Assembly (NCBI GenBank): GCA_026394155.1
Contig: JAPKYT010000106.1
Coordinates: 1-45,345 of the forward strand
DNA length: 45,345 nucleotides
From: a bacterium
GTDB lineage: Bacteria; Electryoneota; RPQS01
Direction of reading: 5' to 3'
The position numbers were made by a program, and so were the translations under genes. Under the pieces are notes generated by a model. The model had not been told where the DNA came from and ran no database searches. It saw only the letters and a program-made list of their open reading frames with translations. Below are positions 8,562 to 16,885 of the stretch, piece by piece. The first letter of the stretch is position 1. Each line of letters begins with the position of its first letter.

Positions 8562-10639
8562 TGTTTCTCAACAGCGCGATTCTGGCCGCGCTCACTCTGG
8601 GCCTGCTGCCGATTCTTATCCACCTTCTGAACCGGCAGCGCTACAAGAAGATTGACTTTCCCACGCTGCGTTTTTTGCACGAGCTGCAGAAGCAGAAGAT
8701 GCGGCAGGTGCGGATTCGCCAGATTGTGCTGCTGATCCTGCGGACGCTGGCGGTGATCTTCATCGTGTTGGCCATCGCGCGACCGGTGGTGAAATCTTCC
8801 GGCGGCCTTCTCCCCGGCGGCGAGGCGCGCAGCACGGCGGTGCTCGTTCTCGACCGCTCGGCCTCGATGCGTACCGAGACTCCCGACGGCACGCGCTTCC
8901 GGCAGGTGCAAACGCGCGCGCAGGAGGTTCTGAATGCGCTGCAGGACGGCGACGAAGCGCAGATCGTTTGGGCGGATGCCGAGCCGGAGGTTTTTCCCCA
9001 GCAACCGACCACTCAAATCGGCTTGCTGCGCGCGACGGTGGTGGACGCGCAGCCGACCTTGCGCGGCGGCGATCTGGTGAAGGCTCTGCAGCAAGCCCGT
9101 GCGATTCTCGGAAACTCCCAGAATCTGCACAAGGAAGTCTACGTTCTCTCCGATTTCAGCGTCGGTGCATGGCCGGAGAAAATGCCGGAAAGTGAGTTGC
9201 TGCCGAAGGACGTGCGGTTGTTTACGCTTCCGCTCGACGGACCGGACGCGCGCAACCTGGGGATCACGTGGGCGGCGGTGACGTCGCGCATCATCACGCC
9301 CGGGCGGGCCATAGAGGTCAGCTTCACCGTGCACAACACATCGGGCGTTCCCGCCGCCGACCGCATTGTGAGCGTCTACTCGGGCGGACGGCGCGTGGCG
9401 CAGACGCGGGTGACACTCGCGCCCGGCGAGTCCAAGACGCAGCGGTTGAAGTTTGTTCCCGACACGCCGGGCGATCAGGTGGGTTACGTGCGCATTGAAG
9501 AGGCGGACGATTTCCCGGCCGACGATCAGCGCTACTTTGTGCTGCGCGTGCCTGCGCGGCTGAACGTGGCGGTGGCCGGAAACGACGGCCCCGCGCGATC
9601 CTTGACTGCGCTGGCTCTCAACCCCAGCACCGATCCGGGCGCGTTCATCCTCACCGCGGTGCTCACGCCGGCCCAACTCGAAGCTGAAGATTGGAGCCGG
9701 TTCGATGCGATCGTGATCGTGGACGCATCGGATTTCAGCGGCGTGTTCGCGTCGCGCCTGCGCAAGTTCGCGGAGGATGGCAAGGGAGCCTTCATCCTTT
9801 TCGGGCCGCAGGCCGATTTGCGCGCCTGCGGGGCGTGGCTTCCGGCGCTGGGCCTTCCTACTCCCAGCGAGGTTTGGCAGCAAGAGAGCGGCGCGGTGCG
9901 CTGGCAGCGCGTGGATTTCGCGCATCCACTGTTTGAAGGGCTGTTTGAAGAGCAGCCGGCGAGTGTCTCACCCGAGATATCCAAATTCGTGCGAGTCAGG
10001 TCGGGCGGAGCGGCGGTGGAAGTGATCTCCGTCTCCACGGGTTCGCCGTTTTTGCTTGAGTCGCGCATCGGACGGGGCCGCGTGCTGATGATGACCGGCT
10101 CTCCCGATCCTTCGTGGTCTACGCTCTTCCGCAGCGGAATCTTTCCGCCGCTGATGGTGCGCGGCGCGGCCTATTTGTCGGGTATCGGCACGTCCGGCGA
10201 GGAGTACCAGCTCACGGCCGGCGTGCCCGCCTCTCTCGCCTTTCCGGGTCTGCCGGGTGAAGAGAGGTTCGAGTTGCGCGGCGAACAGACCATTGTGCCC
10301 GCGGTGGAATCCTCGGCCGCGGGTTTCCAAATCAAGATTCCCGCTCTGGACGCACCGGGAGCCTACGAACTCTGGCACGGTACGCGTCGCATGACCGCAG
10401 TGGCGGTCAATATTCCGGCGCGCGAGTCCGAGTTGCAGCCGGCCCGCGAGGACAGCTATCAGCCGATCCTCGGCGGAACACGCACCGAGGTGAGTGAGCA
10501 AGCGAGTGTTGAAGCGGCGATATTGCAGGGGCGGTTCGGACGCGAACTGTGGAAGCTCTGCCTGTTCCTTGCGCTCGCCTTTCTCGCCGCCGAGATGCTG
10601 GTGGGACGCGTAGGCCGGCGCGAGGTCGCCGTCGCCTGA
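8558..10639 (+). CDS. BatA-like membrane protein with von Willebrand factor A domain
   Basis: A 693-residue protein with the N-terminal double-transmembrane BatA region (residues 1-25 and 54-75 hydrophobic, with the cytoplasmic FPTLRFLHELQKQKMRQVR segment between). A VWA domain follows, whose metal-binding DxSxS motif is intact (Asp99, Ser101, Ser103 in DRSASM). The middle holds an Ig-like segment (about 245-330) and a glutamine-amidotransferase-like alpha/beta segment (about 330-520). A final membrane helix lies near 665-683. Related proteins in Bacteroidetes-type genomes are annotated as aerotolerance/BatA or DUF4159-type proteins, with unclear function. Coupling to gmhA by a 4-nt overlap is unusual. 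A strong terminator follows. Confidence 0.85.
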   Translation: MMFLNSAILAALTLGLLPILIHLLNRQRYKKIDFPTLRFLHELQKQKMRQVRIRQIVLLILRTLAVIFIVLAIARPVVKSSGGLLPGGEARSTAVLVLDRSASMRTETPDGTRFRQVQTRAQEVLNALQDGDEAQIVWADAEPEVFPQQPTTQIGLLRATVVDAQPTLRGGDLVKALQQARAILGNSQNLHKEVYVLSDFSVGAWPEKMPESELLPKDVRLFTLPLDGPDARNLGITWAAVTSRIITPGRAIEVSFTVHNTSGVPAADRIVSVYSGGRRVAQTRVTLAPGESKTQRLKFVPDTPGDQVGYVRIEEADDFPADDQRYFVLRVPARLNVAVAGNDGPARSLTALALNPSTDPGAFILTAVLTPAQLEAEDWSRFDAIVIVDASDFSGVFASRLRKFAEDGKGAFILFGPQADLRACGAWLPALGLPTPSEVWQQESGAVRWQRVDFAHPLFEGLFEEQPASVSPEISKFVRVRSGGAAVEVISVSTGSPFLLESRIGRGRVLMMTGSPDPSWSTLFRSGIFPPLMVRGAAYLSGIGTSGEEYQLTAGVPASLAFPGLPGEERFELRGEQTIVPAVESSAAGFQIKIPALDAPGAYELWHGTRRMTAVAVNIPARESELQPAREDSYQPILGGTRTEVSEQASVEAAILQGRFGRELWKLCLFLALAFLAAEMLVGRVGRREVAVA

Positions 10640-10660
10640 GCATCCGGTTTCCCCAACATG

Positions 10661-10690
10661 AACGGGCTCTTATCCGAGAGCCCGTTTTTT
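10661..10690 (+). terminator. Intrinsic terminator ending the efflux operon
   Basis: A perfect 10-bp stem, AACGGGCTCT (10661-10670) with AGAGCCCGTT (10677-10686), has a 6-nt loop and a T-run to 10690. It lies between convergent genes and serves the plus-strand operon. Confidence 0.9.
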
Positions 10691-10712
10691 GTCGCCCATT
10701 GTCGTCACACCA

Positions 10713-12221
10713 TCAGCGGATGAGCAGCGCCTTCCGGGGAGGAGCCGGAGAGTTCTCGATGCGAACGAAGTACATTCCGCTGCTCAAGCCACCAAAATTG
10801 AGCCGCACGTGATGCTCACCCGACACGAAGGTTCCGCATGGGATGGTTCGCACTATGCGCCCGAGCGGGTCGGCCACGGTTAGCGTCAGCGGCGCGGGAT
10901 GATCCACCAGCAGAACCACGGTCGCGAAAGAATTGAACGGATTGGGATAGACCGCCTGCAAAGCCGTTTGCCTCGGCACTGCCGCCCCCCGCTCCGCACT
11001 CGGATTTCCTCGCCACGCGGCATCGAAGCGCACATCGCAGTCTCCGGTGACGAAGCGACTGGTCCACAGAACGGCCGTACCGTGTGCGCCGGTCGAGGCG
11101 GAGAATTCTTCGGAAGCCACCGCCGCATCGGCGTCGCAAATCGCCACCGGCGCTCCGATCTCCCAAGGCGTCGCGAGGCTGCCGCTGCAGAGCATGACCG
11201 TGGCCGAGTCACTGCCCACGCGGCTGGTCAGGTAAAAAAGAGAGAAAGCAGTGCCCGAATCGTCTATTACAAGCCGCGGCGAATATTCGTCGGCATTGCT
11301 TCCGGCAACGACTTGCGGCGGCGCGAAAGTCGCACCGCCGTCGAGAGAATAGACCAAGCGCACATCGCGCGCATTCGACAGCGCGGCATAAGAATACGCG
11401 AGCACAATCGTCGCCCCATAGGCCACCAAAGACGGCTGGGTTTGCGATACCGCCGCCGCGTCCACGGCGCCGCTTGCTGTCCACGTGCTTCCCTGATCCG
11501 AACTCCGGAACAGTCGGATCTCCTCGGGAATGGAGCCGGGGCGGTCTACAGAGGCGGCGATCCACAGGCACTCCTCGTCGCCCTGCCACGCGGCGCCGAG
11601 ACTGACGCTCGCTTCCGTGCCATCACCGGCTTCAAACGACACGAGCTCTCTCGCGGGCTCGAAGCTCACCGCCCGATTCTGCGACTGGGCAAAACAGAGC
11701 TTTCGCAAACGGGGAGCATTCTGCTCGACCCAGCAGACGTTCAGGTAGGCGTCGGCCGGTTGAAAAGCGACGTCGGTCATGACGTCAAAGCTCAAGACCG
11801 TGCCGTCGCGCTCGGGCGCAATGGTCATTGTCCAAGCTGCTCCGAAGCTGTTCGACGCAGGCTCGAAACGAAAAAGCCTCCTTGCGGAGGACGCTTCGGG
11901 ACACACCAGGATGTAATGATAGCTTGCATCAGCGGTGCCACGGGCGCGCAGACGGAATCCCGGAAAGGTCGAATCGGAAGACGCGCTCCAACTCGCGCCG
12001 TTGTCGCTGGAGACCTTCATGCAAAGGCACGAGTCGTTGCGCACACAAAGCGCTCTCAGCCGCGCACCGGACGGGGACAGCACCAGAACGGAGGCGCGTT
12101 CATCCTCCGCCGTACCAAAAACAGTGACGCCGCCGGACCAATCGAGAGTCTGCGCTGCGGCATCGAGGCAGACACAGAGCGCAAGCAGTCTCAACGGGTG
12201 CGACCACGGAAATTCAATCAC
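10713..12221 (-). CDS. Secreted Asp-box (sialidase-like) protein with type IX sorting domain
   Basis: A 502-residue predicted extracellular or surface protein. A signal peptide (PLRLLALCVCLDAAAQT) is followed by beta-propeller-like repeats with at least three Asp-box motifs of the form S-x-D-x-G-x-T/S-W/F (SSDNGASW, SSDQGSTW, SLDGGATF). These are found in sialidase and BNR-type propellers. Catalytic sialidase residues are not evident, so enzyme activity is not claimed. The C-terminus has the YPNPFN motif and a short Ig-like domain ending in GLSSGMYFVRIE, the pattern of type IX secretion sorting type A or FlgD-like domains. I chose GTG 12221, which overlaps the asd stop by 8 nt and starts right before the signal peptide; ATG 12251 is an alternative. 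Confidence 0.82.
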   Translation of the reverse strand: MIEFPWSHPLRLLALCVCLDAAAQTLDWSGGVTVFGTAEDERASVLVLSPSGARLRALCVRNDSCLCMKVSSDNGASWSASSDSTFPGFRLRARGTADASYHYILVCPEASSARRLFRFEPASNSFGAAWTMTIAPERDGTVLSFDVMTDVAFQPADAYLNVCWVEQNAPRLRKLCFAQSQNRAVSFEPARELVSFEAGDGTEASVSLGAAWQGDEECLWIAASVDRPGSIPEEIRLFRSSDQGSTWTASGAVDAAAVSQTQPSLVAYGATIVLAYSYAALSNARDVRLVYSLDGGATFAPPQVVAGSNADEYSPRLVIDDSGTAFSLFYLTSRVGSDSATVMLCSGSLATPWEIGAPVAICDADAAVASEEFSASTGAHGTAVLWTSRFVTGDCDVRFDAAWRGNPSAERGAAVPRQTALQAVYPNPFNSFATVVLLVDHPAPLTLTVADPLGRIVRTIPCGTFVSGEHHVRLNFGGLSSGMYFVRIENSPAPPRKALLIR

Positions 12222-13191
12222 GAAACAATTCCATGAGAATCTGAACTGCATTGGAGGCCGCCCCTTTGCGCAGGTTGTCTCCCACCGCCCAGAATTGCAG
12301 CCAGTGCGGATCATTGTCGCGGATGCGCAAACGACTGACGAATATCTCTTGTCGTCCGGCGATTTCGCGTGGAGTGTGATAGGTTTGCGGGTCATAGATC
12401 ATGCCGGGCATGGCCAGCCACACGGACTCCACGGACGCGCGATCCAGCGGTTGCCCGCACTCGACCGTCACCGCAGCCGAGTGACCCACGCGCACCGGAA
12501 CGCGAACCGTGGTGGCGAAGACCGTCAGATCGGGACGGTCAAGCATCTTCTGAAGTTCCTCCACCACCTTGCGCTCCTCGTCACAGAGACCCTGATCGTC
12601 AAAGGGGCCGACCTGCGGAAAGACGTTGTGCGCAATCAGCCGGGGATAGACGCGCGCGGCGTGGGACGAATCCGCCAGCTCCTCGTCCAATTCGGCCAGC
12701 GCATCCTGCCCGGAGCCGGATACGGACTGATAAGTATCCACGACGACCGTCTTCAGCGCGAAGGCACGATTCAGGGCCGCCAGCGGAATCACCACTACAC
12801 TGGCCGAGCAGTTGGGATTGGAAACGATTCCCCGGTGCCGGCGCAGCGCATCGCCGTTGACCTCGGGAATGACCAGAGGAACATCGGGGTTCATGCGAAA
12901 GGCCGCGGAATGGTCAATCACGACGATTCCCGCCTCGCGGAAGCGCGGCACCCATTCGAGCGAGATGGCGCGTGAGGTGGCGAAAATGGCGGCGTCCACA
13001 TCGGCGGGCGCGTGATCCAGCCGCTCGAGCGAATACGTCCGTCCCTTCCATTCCATTTCGCGCCCGGCCGAGCCATCGGAGGCAAAGAGACGAAGCGCGC
13101 TCAGCGGCACACGCCACTCGGAAAGTACGTCGAGAGTGGTGCGGCCGACCAGTCCGGTAGCACCTACCAGAGCCAGACGAACGGGCTTCAC
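12214..13191 (-). CDS. asd: Aspartate-semialdehyde dehydrogenase
   Basis: A 325-residue cytoplasmic NADPH enzyme that reduces L-aspartyl-4-phosphate to aspartate semialdehyde, the branch point to lysine/diaminopimelate, threonine and methionine. The nucleotide-binding GATGLVG is at residues 10-16, the catalytic cysteine is Cys128 in SNPNCSA, and YQSVSGSG is the conserved substrate-site segment. The start is GTG 13191, overlapping the stop of the upstream membrane-protein gene by 4 nt (GTGA); upstream in-frame codons lie inside that gene. The length fits bacterial Asd of about 330 residues. Confidence 0.93.
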   Translation of the reverse strand: MKPVRLALVGATGLVGRTTLDVLSEWRVPLSALRLFASDGSAGREMEWKGRTYSLERLDHAPADVDAAIFATSRAISLEWVPRFREAGIVVIDHSAAFRMNPDVPLVIPEVNGDALRRHRGIVSNPNCSASVVVIPLAALNRAFALKTVVVDTYQSVSGSGQDALAELDEELADSSHAARVYPRLIAHNVFPQVGPFDDQGLCDEERKVVEELQKMLDRPDLTVFATTVRVPVRVGHSAAVTVECGQPLDRASVESVWLAMPGMIYDPQTYHTPREIAGRQEIFVSRLRIRDNDPHWLQFWAVGDNLRKGAASNAVQILMELFRD

Positions 13192-13460
13192 CAGTTGCGG
13201 TCTCCGAAGATGAGGAACAATCCGAACACAATCACCGCCACCGGCCAGAACTTGAGTCCGCCCAGCCACTCGATGCCGAAGTTCTGTCCCAGCCAGATCA
13301 GTCCGAGTGCAAAGACGAAAACGCCCCAGAAGATGCGCCCGACCCGGCCGCGACGACGGACTTTGCTGGCGTCACCTGCGGTGGGAAAACGGTTGATCGC
13401 GTCGTCCAGTTTTCGCTCGATGGCATCAAGCCGGCTCTGGAGAGTCTCAAGATCACTCAT
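13188..13460 (-). CDS. Small membrane protein with coiled-coil N-terminus (DUF5668/LiaF-TM-like)
   Basis: A 90-residue protein. Residues 1-20 (SDLETLQSRLDAIERKLDD) are a short amphipathic helix or coiled coil. A basic stretch (KVRRRGRVGR) follows, then two membrane helices (GVFVFALGLIWLGQN and FWPVAVIVFGLFLIF). The two-helix pattern with a W-P turn resembles the small membrane domains found in LiaI/LiaF-like and DUF5668 proteins. ATG 13460 has a good Shine-Dalgarno (GGAGGA, 4 nt before the ATG). The gene sits between selD and asd and overlaps asd by 4 nt. The function is unknown. Confidence 0.75.
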   Translation of the reverse strand: MSDLETLQSRLDAIERKLDDAINRFPTAGDASKVRRRGRVGRIFWGVFVFALGLIWLGQNFGIEWLGGLKFWPVAVIVFGLFLIFGDRNW

Positions 13461-13489
13461 GATTGTCCTCCATATTTCGAAGAACACCC

Positions 13490-14539
13490 TCAGCGTGTGA
13501 TGCGGATTCGTCCGCTGTCGGTGGTGCGGCCGACGACGGTGGCGGAGGACACACCGGCGGCCCGCAACCTCTCCACCGCCCGATCCGCCTGACGCGCCGG
13601 CAGCGACGCCAACAAGCCGCCCGACGTTTGCGCGTCGAAGAGAAGCCAGACGAGGCTCTCGGAGAGTCCGTCGTCCACGTCCACCAGCCGCCCGAAATAG
13701 TTGCGGTTGGCGAACGTGCCGCCGGGGAACTTGCCCGTTTCCGCGAGTTCAGCGGCCTTGGAGAAGAGCGGCACGGACGAAAGGCGAAACTCCATGCCCA
13801 CCGCCGAGGCTTCCGCCATTTCCGCGGCATGCCCGATGAGACCGTTGCCGGTGATGTCGGTGCAGGCGTGCACCTCGAACTCCGACAGCACCTGCGCGGC
13901 GGCGCGGTTCAGCGTCTTCATGGCCTCGATAGCATCGCGCACGTCCTCCGTGCGTATGGCCTCATTCTTGAGGGCGGTAGTGAGAAGACCGGTGCCGATG
14001 GGTTTGGTGAGAATCAGCGCGTCGCCGACCTGCGCTCCCCGGTTCCACCAGAAACGGCCAGCTTCCACCAGCCCGGTGACCACCAGTCCGTACTTGGGCT
14101 CGGGATCATCTACGGTGTGGCCGCCGACGATGGGAATACCCGCTTCGATCGCTTTCTCCGATCCACCTCGCAGGACTTCACGCCAAATATCCGTCGAGTG
14201 TTTGCGCGGGAAGCAGCAGATGTTGAGCGCAAGGAGCGGCCGGCCGTTCATCGCATACACGTCGCTCAGCGAATTCGCGGCGGCAATCGCGCCATAGTCG
14301 TAGGGATCATCCACCACCGGCGTGAAAAAGTCCACCGTCTGAACCAGCAGTTCGCCGGAGGGCAAACGATAGACGGCGGCGTCATCTTTGTGGGAATATC
14401 CCACCAGAAGATTGACGTCGGCCAGCGTGGGCAAGCCTTTCAACATACGATCCAGCTCCGCCGGATCCATTTTGGAGGCTCAACCGGCGCAGTGAACCAA
14501 GTGCGTCAGCTTGGTGAGTTCTTCTTTTGAATAGGCCAT
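13490..14539 (-). CDS. selD: Selenide, water dikinase SelD, itself a selenoprotein (TGA read as Sec)
   Basis: SelD makes selenophosphate from selenide and ATP for selenocysteine (and selenouridine) synthesis. The gene starts at ATG 14539, 5 nt after the upstream transglycosylase stop, and reads LTKLTHLVHCAG, then TGA at 14480-14482, then ASKMDPAELDRML in the same frame. This places Sec20 where E. coli SelD has catalytic Cys17, with the conserved Lys (Lys23) three residues on. The rest of the protein is complete: ATP-site DDAAVYRL, ICCFPRK, GGHTVDDPEPKYGL, and the C-terminal LLFDAQTSGGLL. With readthrough the protein has 349 residues, the normal SelD length; a start at ATG 14470 would lose the catalytic N-terminus. 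A hairpin 12 nt after the TGA fits a bacterial SECIS. Confidence 0.93.
14449..14467 (-). promoter_or_regulatory. Bacterial SECIS-like hairpin in selD
   Basis: In the selD mRNA, 12 nt after the in-frame UGA, GAUCCGG pairs with CUGGAUC (7 bp, one G-U) around a five-base loop, CGGAG. The apical loop begins 19 nt after the UGA and has G near its start. Bacterial SECIS elements are known to be hairpins just 3' of the UGA, with a G in the first loop positions recognised by SelB. No bulged U was confirmed, so recognition is inferred from position and loop. Confidence 0.7.
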
Positions 14540-14544
14540 ATTGA

Positions 14545-16716
14545 CTATCGGCTCTGTATGGTTGAAGGTGTGGCCACCGGCTCTTCGGCAATCTTGGGGT
14601 AGAGCCTTTGGTACGCCGCCTTGTGTTCGATGTTGCGTTTGATGAACAGCCTGGTCTCGCGGTAGGGAATGCGCTCCACGAAAACGTCGCGCGGGCAGTC
14701 CCCGAATTCCTCGAACCACGCCTGCGCGGCGGAAGGTCCGGCGTTATAAGCGGCCAGCACCAGCAGCGTGTCGTTGCCGAAGTCGCGGAACAGATCCGCC
14801 AGATGCGCGATTCCCAAACGCAAGTTGAAATCGGGATCGCGCAGCTTGGCGGCCGAATAACGCAGATCGAGTTTGCGGGCTTGGCGTTTGGCGGTGGCGG
14901 GCATGAGCTGCATCAGACCGATCGCGCCCGCGGGACTGACGGCATTCGCGTTGAAATGACTCTCCTGACAGATCAGAGCCATGACAAAGTAGGGATCGAG
15001 GCCGTACTGCGCGGAGAACGCGGCGACAGTCGTCCGGTATTCGAGCGGATAGACGAGAGAAGAGAACTCCGGCGGGCGCGGGCCGGCCGCTCGGATGTAG
15101 TAACCCAACTTCAAGAGCACGACCATCCACGCGCCGTCGCGGTCATCATTCCACAAGAGCAGTCGCACTTTCCACCACGTCAGGCCATCCGAGACGGAAA
15201 GTTCGGCGGCGGCGGCGGACCACTCCATCAAGGCGAGATCGGCCAGTCGCATGGCTGAAAGCAGAGCCAATTTGCGCGCGTGGTTGCCGCCCGAAGCCAC
15301 AAGCTCGTCGAGGGAAGGCACCGCGAGCGGTATCTCCATGATTAGCGAGTCCGCGCACTGAGACGGATTGATCACGGAATAGTAGCCGCGCGGAAAACGC
15401 CGTTCGAGTTCAAAGCGCAAAGACTCGGCGGGCGCGGTGCGTCCCTCCTCGGCCAGCGCACGGGCAGACCAGTAGAGCGCCGCCGGTGTCCAGTCACTCT
15501 GTTCATCGCGTCGCGCGAGCCGCAACCACGCCTCCGCCGCCTCGCTCTTCCGGTTTGCCTCCCAGAACGCCCAGCCCAGCTTCCACAGGCAGTCCGGTTC
15601 TTGGCCGCCGCTCAGACTGTCCCAGAGCAGATAGGCACGCACCGCCTCCTCGGGCCGTTCGCGGTCACGGTGCAGAGTGCCAAGCAGGTCGAGGGCGGAA
15701 GCGCGCAGCGCCGAGTCCGCGGAATCCTCTGCCAGTTCGTTCAGAGCGGCCAGAGCCAGCGAGTCCTGATCCCTGAAGTAGGCGGAGCGGCCAAGATAGT
15801 AGAGCGTTTGGTTGCGCCACGGGCTTTGGGGAAAGCGCCGATGATGATCGCGCAGCGTGGCTACGGCATCGCGATGGCGCCGCATTCCGCTCTCGAAACG
15901 GCCCTTGAAATAGCCGAGAAGATCCGCGTTCCGCGGGCCGGCTGAGCTTTGCATGAGCTGCGTCACCCGCGAGAGGCCGGACTTGAACGCGTTGGCTTGA
16001 ACGAAACCTTCCAGCTCGGTCTGCAGCTCTTCGGCGGTCAGCTCGGGAGGGGCATAATCGTGCCTCCGCGCGTACTGGCGCAAGTCGTCGAGGATTTGCG
16101 CGGCCTCGGAGGTAGCCGGCGCCGCGAGGTAGGCCGCCCTCAGCCGCTTCACCGCCGCCTCATGCCGCCCCTTCTCGGTCTCCACGGCGGCGGTCAACCT
16201 CTCAAGCTCCTGCCGCCTTAGCACGTCACAGCCGAGCTGCTCGCAGCGTTCGGTTAGGTTCACCAGCCGGTCGAAATCCCGCAGGTCGGAGGCACCCTTG
16301 GCCAGCAGGTAGCACGCTTCACCTGTGCGGGCCGAGCAGGTATCCCCCGCCAGTGACTGCCACAGAGATTCGGCAGCCACGTCGTTCCCCATGTGACGGA
16401 GAGCCTCCGCCTCCATCCAGCGAGCGTGATCGGCAAGTTCGGCGGGGATGCCGCGCGCCAAGGAGGCCGGCACCTCCGCGTAGCGACCCTGTTTGAGCGC
16501 CAGCCACGCCAGAAAGAAGTTCGCGGTGGATCGCCTGTGGCCGCTGTCAGACCCCGCCTCGAGCAAAGCTAGCGCCGAGGCCGTGTCTCCCGCCTGCAGG
16601 CGCGCCCAGCAGGCGGCGAACCGGGTGGAATCCTCCGCCAAGCTTGCGCCACAGGAGACCCCGGCTGAGGATGCCAGCAGGCCGACAAGGAGGGCGGTCA
16701 GGCAGCGGATTCTCAC
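14545..16716 (-). CDS. Soluble lytic murein transglycosylase (Slt70-like)
   Basis: A 723-residue periplasmic enzyme that cleaves peptidoglycan glycan strands to 1,6-anhydro products. It has an N-terminal export signal (LTALLVGLLASSAG), a long helical region with TPR-like pairs (about residues 30-510, for example SPWRNQTLYYLGRSAYFRDQD) and a C-terminal goose-lysozyme-type SLT domain. The catalytic Glu585 is in CQESHFN, followed by SPAGAIGLMQLMPATA and AAYNAGP, the three family motifs. GTG 16716 is taken as the start because it directly precedes the signal peptide; a TTG two codons upstream is possible. The stop lies 5 nt before selD, so the two are probably co-transcribed. Confidence 0.92.
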   Translation of the reverse strand: MRIRCLTALLVGLLASSAGVSCGASLAEDSTRFAACWARLQAGDTASALALLEAGSDSGHRRSTANFFLAWLALKQGRYAEVPASLARGIPAELADHARWMEAEALRHMGNDVAAESLWQSLAGDTCSARTGEACYLLAKGASDLRDFDRLVNLTERCEQLGCDVLRRQELERLTAAVETEKGRHEAAVKRLRAAYLAAPATSEAAQILDDLRQYARRHDYAPPELTAEELQTELEGFVQANAFKSGLSRVTQLMQSSAGPRNADLLGYFKGRFESGMRRHRDAVATLRDHHRRFPQSPWRNQTLYYLGRSAYFRDQDSLALAALNELAEDSADSALRASALDLLGTLHRDRERPEEAVRAYLLWDSLSGGQEPDCLWKLGWAFWEANRKSEAAEAWLRLARRDEQSDWTPAALYWSARALAEEGRTAPAESLRFELERRFPRGYYSVINPSQCADSLIMEIPLAVPSLDELVASGGNHARKLALLSAMRLADLALMEWSAAAAELSVSDGLTWWKVRLLLWNDDRDGAWMVVLLKLGYYIRAAGPRPPEFSSLVYPLEYRTTVAAFSAQYGLDPYFVMALICQESHFNANAVSPAGAIGLMQLMPATAKRQARKLDLRYSAAKLRDPDFNLRLGIAHLADLFRDFGNDTLLVLAAYNAGPSAAQAWFEEFGDCPRDVFVERIPYRETRLFIKRNIEHKAAYQRLYPKIAEEPVATPSTIQSR

Positions 16717-16804
16717 AGGCAAAACATACGGATTTGCACACAGAAACTCAAACCCGTGCGATTCAGGGGGCTGGAAACAACGTGCGTCGGGAGGCCTCGA
16801 ATGC

Positions 16805-16833
16805 TTGATTGTTCCGAGGGGAATTGTTATACT
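16805..16833 (+). promoter_or_regulatory. Sigma-70-type promoter for the secreted-protein operon
   Basis: TTGATT (16805-16810) and TATACT (16828-16833) are separated by exactly 17 bp, in the 169-bp divergent gap between the transglycosylase and the secreted-protein gene. Transcription would start near 16840, giving a leader of about 45 nt to ATG 16886. Prediction from consensus only. Confidence 0.6.
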
Positions 16834-16885
16834 AAGAGTTCAGCAGATTTTCGACCTATCCCCCTCACATACCCCTCCCAGTCCC

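Noticed and set aside
5500-9925. Long minus-strand open frames over the RND, gmhA and VWA genes
   Set aside because: Low-complexity His/Arg/Gln-rich translations; the plus-strand genes have complete motifs and overlaps.
13490-14470. A shorter SelD starting at ATG 14470
   Set aside because: It lacks the catalytic Cys/Sec loop; the same frame continues through TGA to a full N-terminus and the right length.
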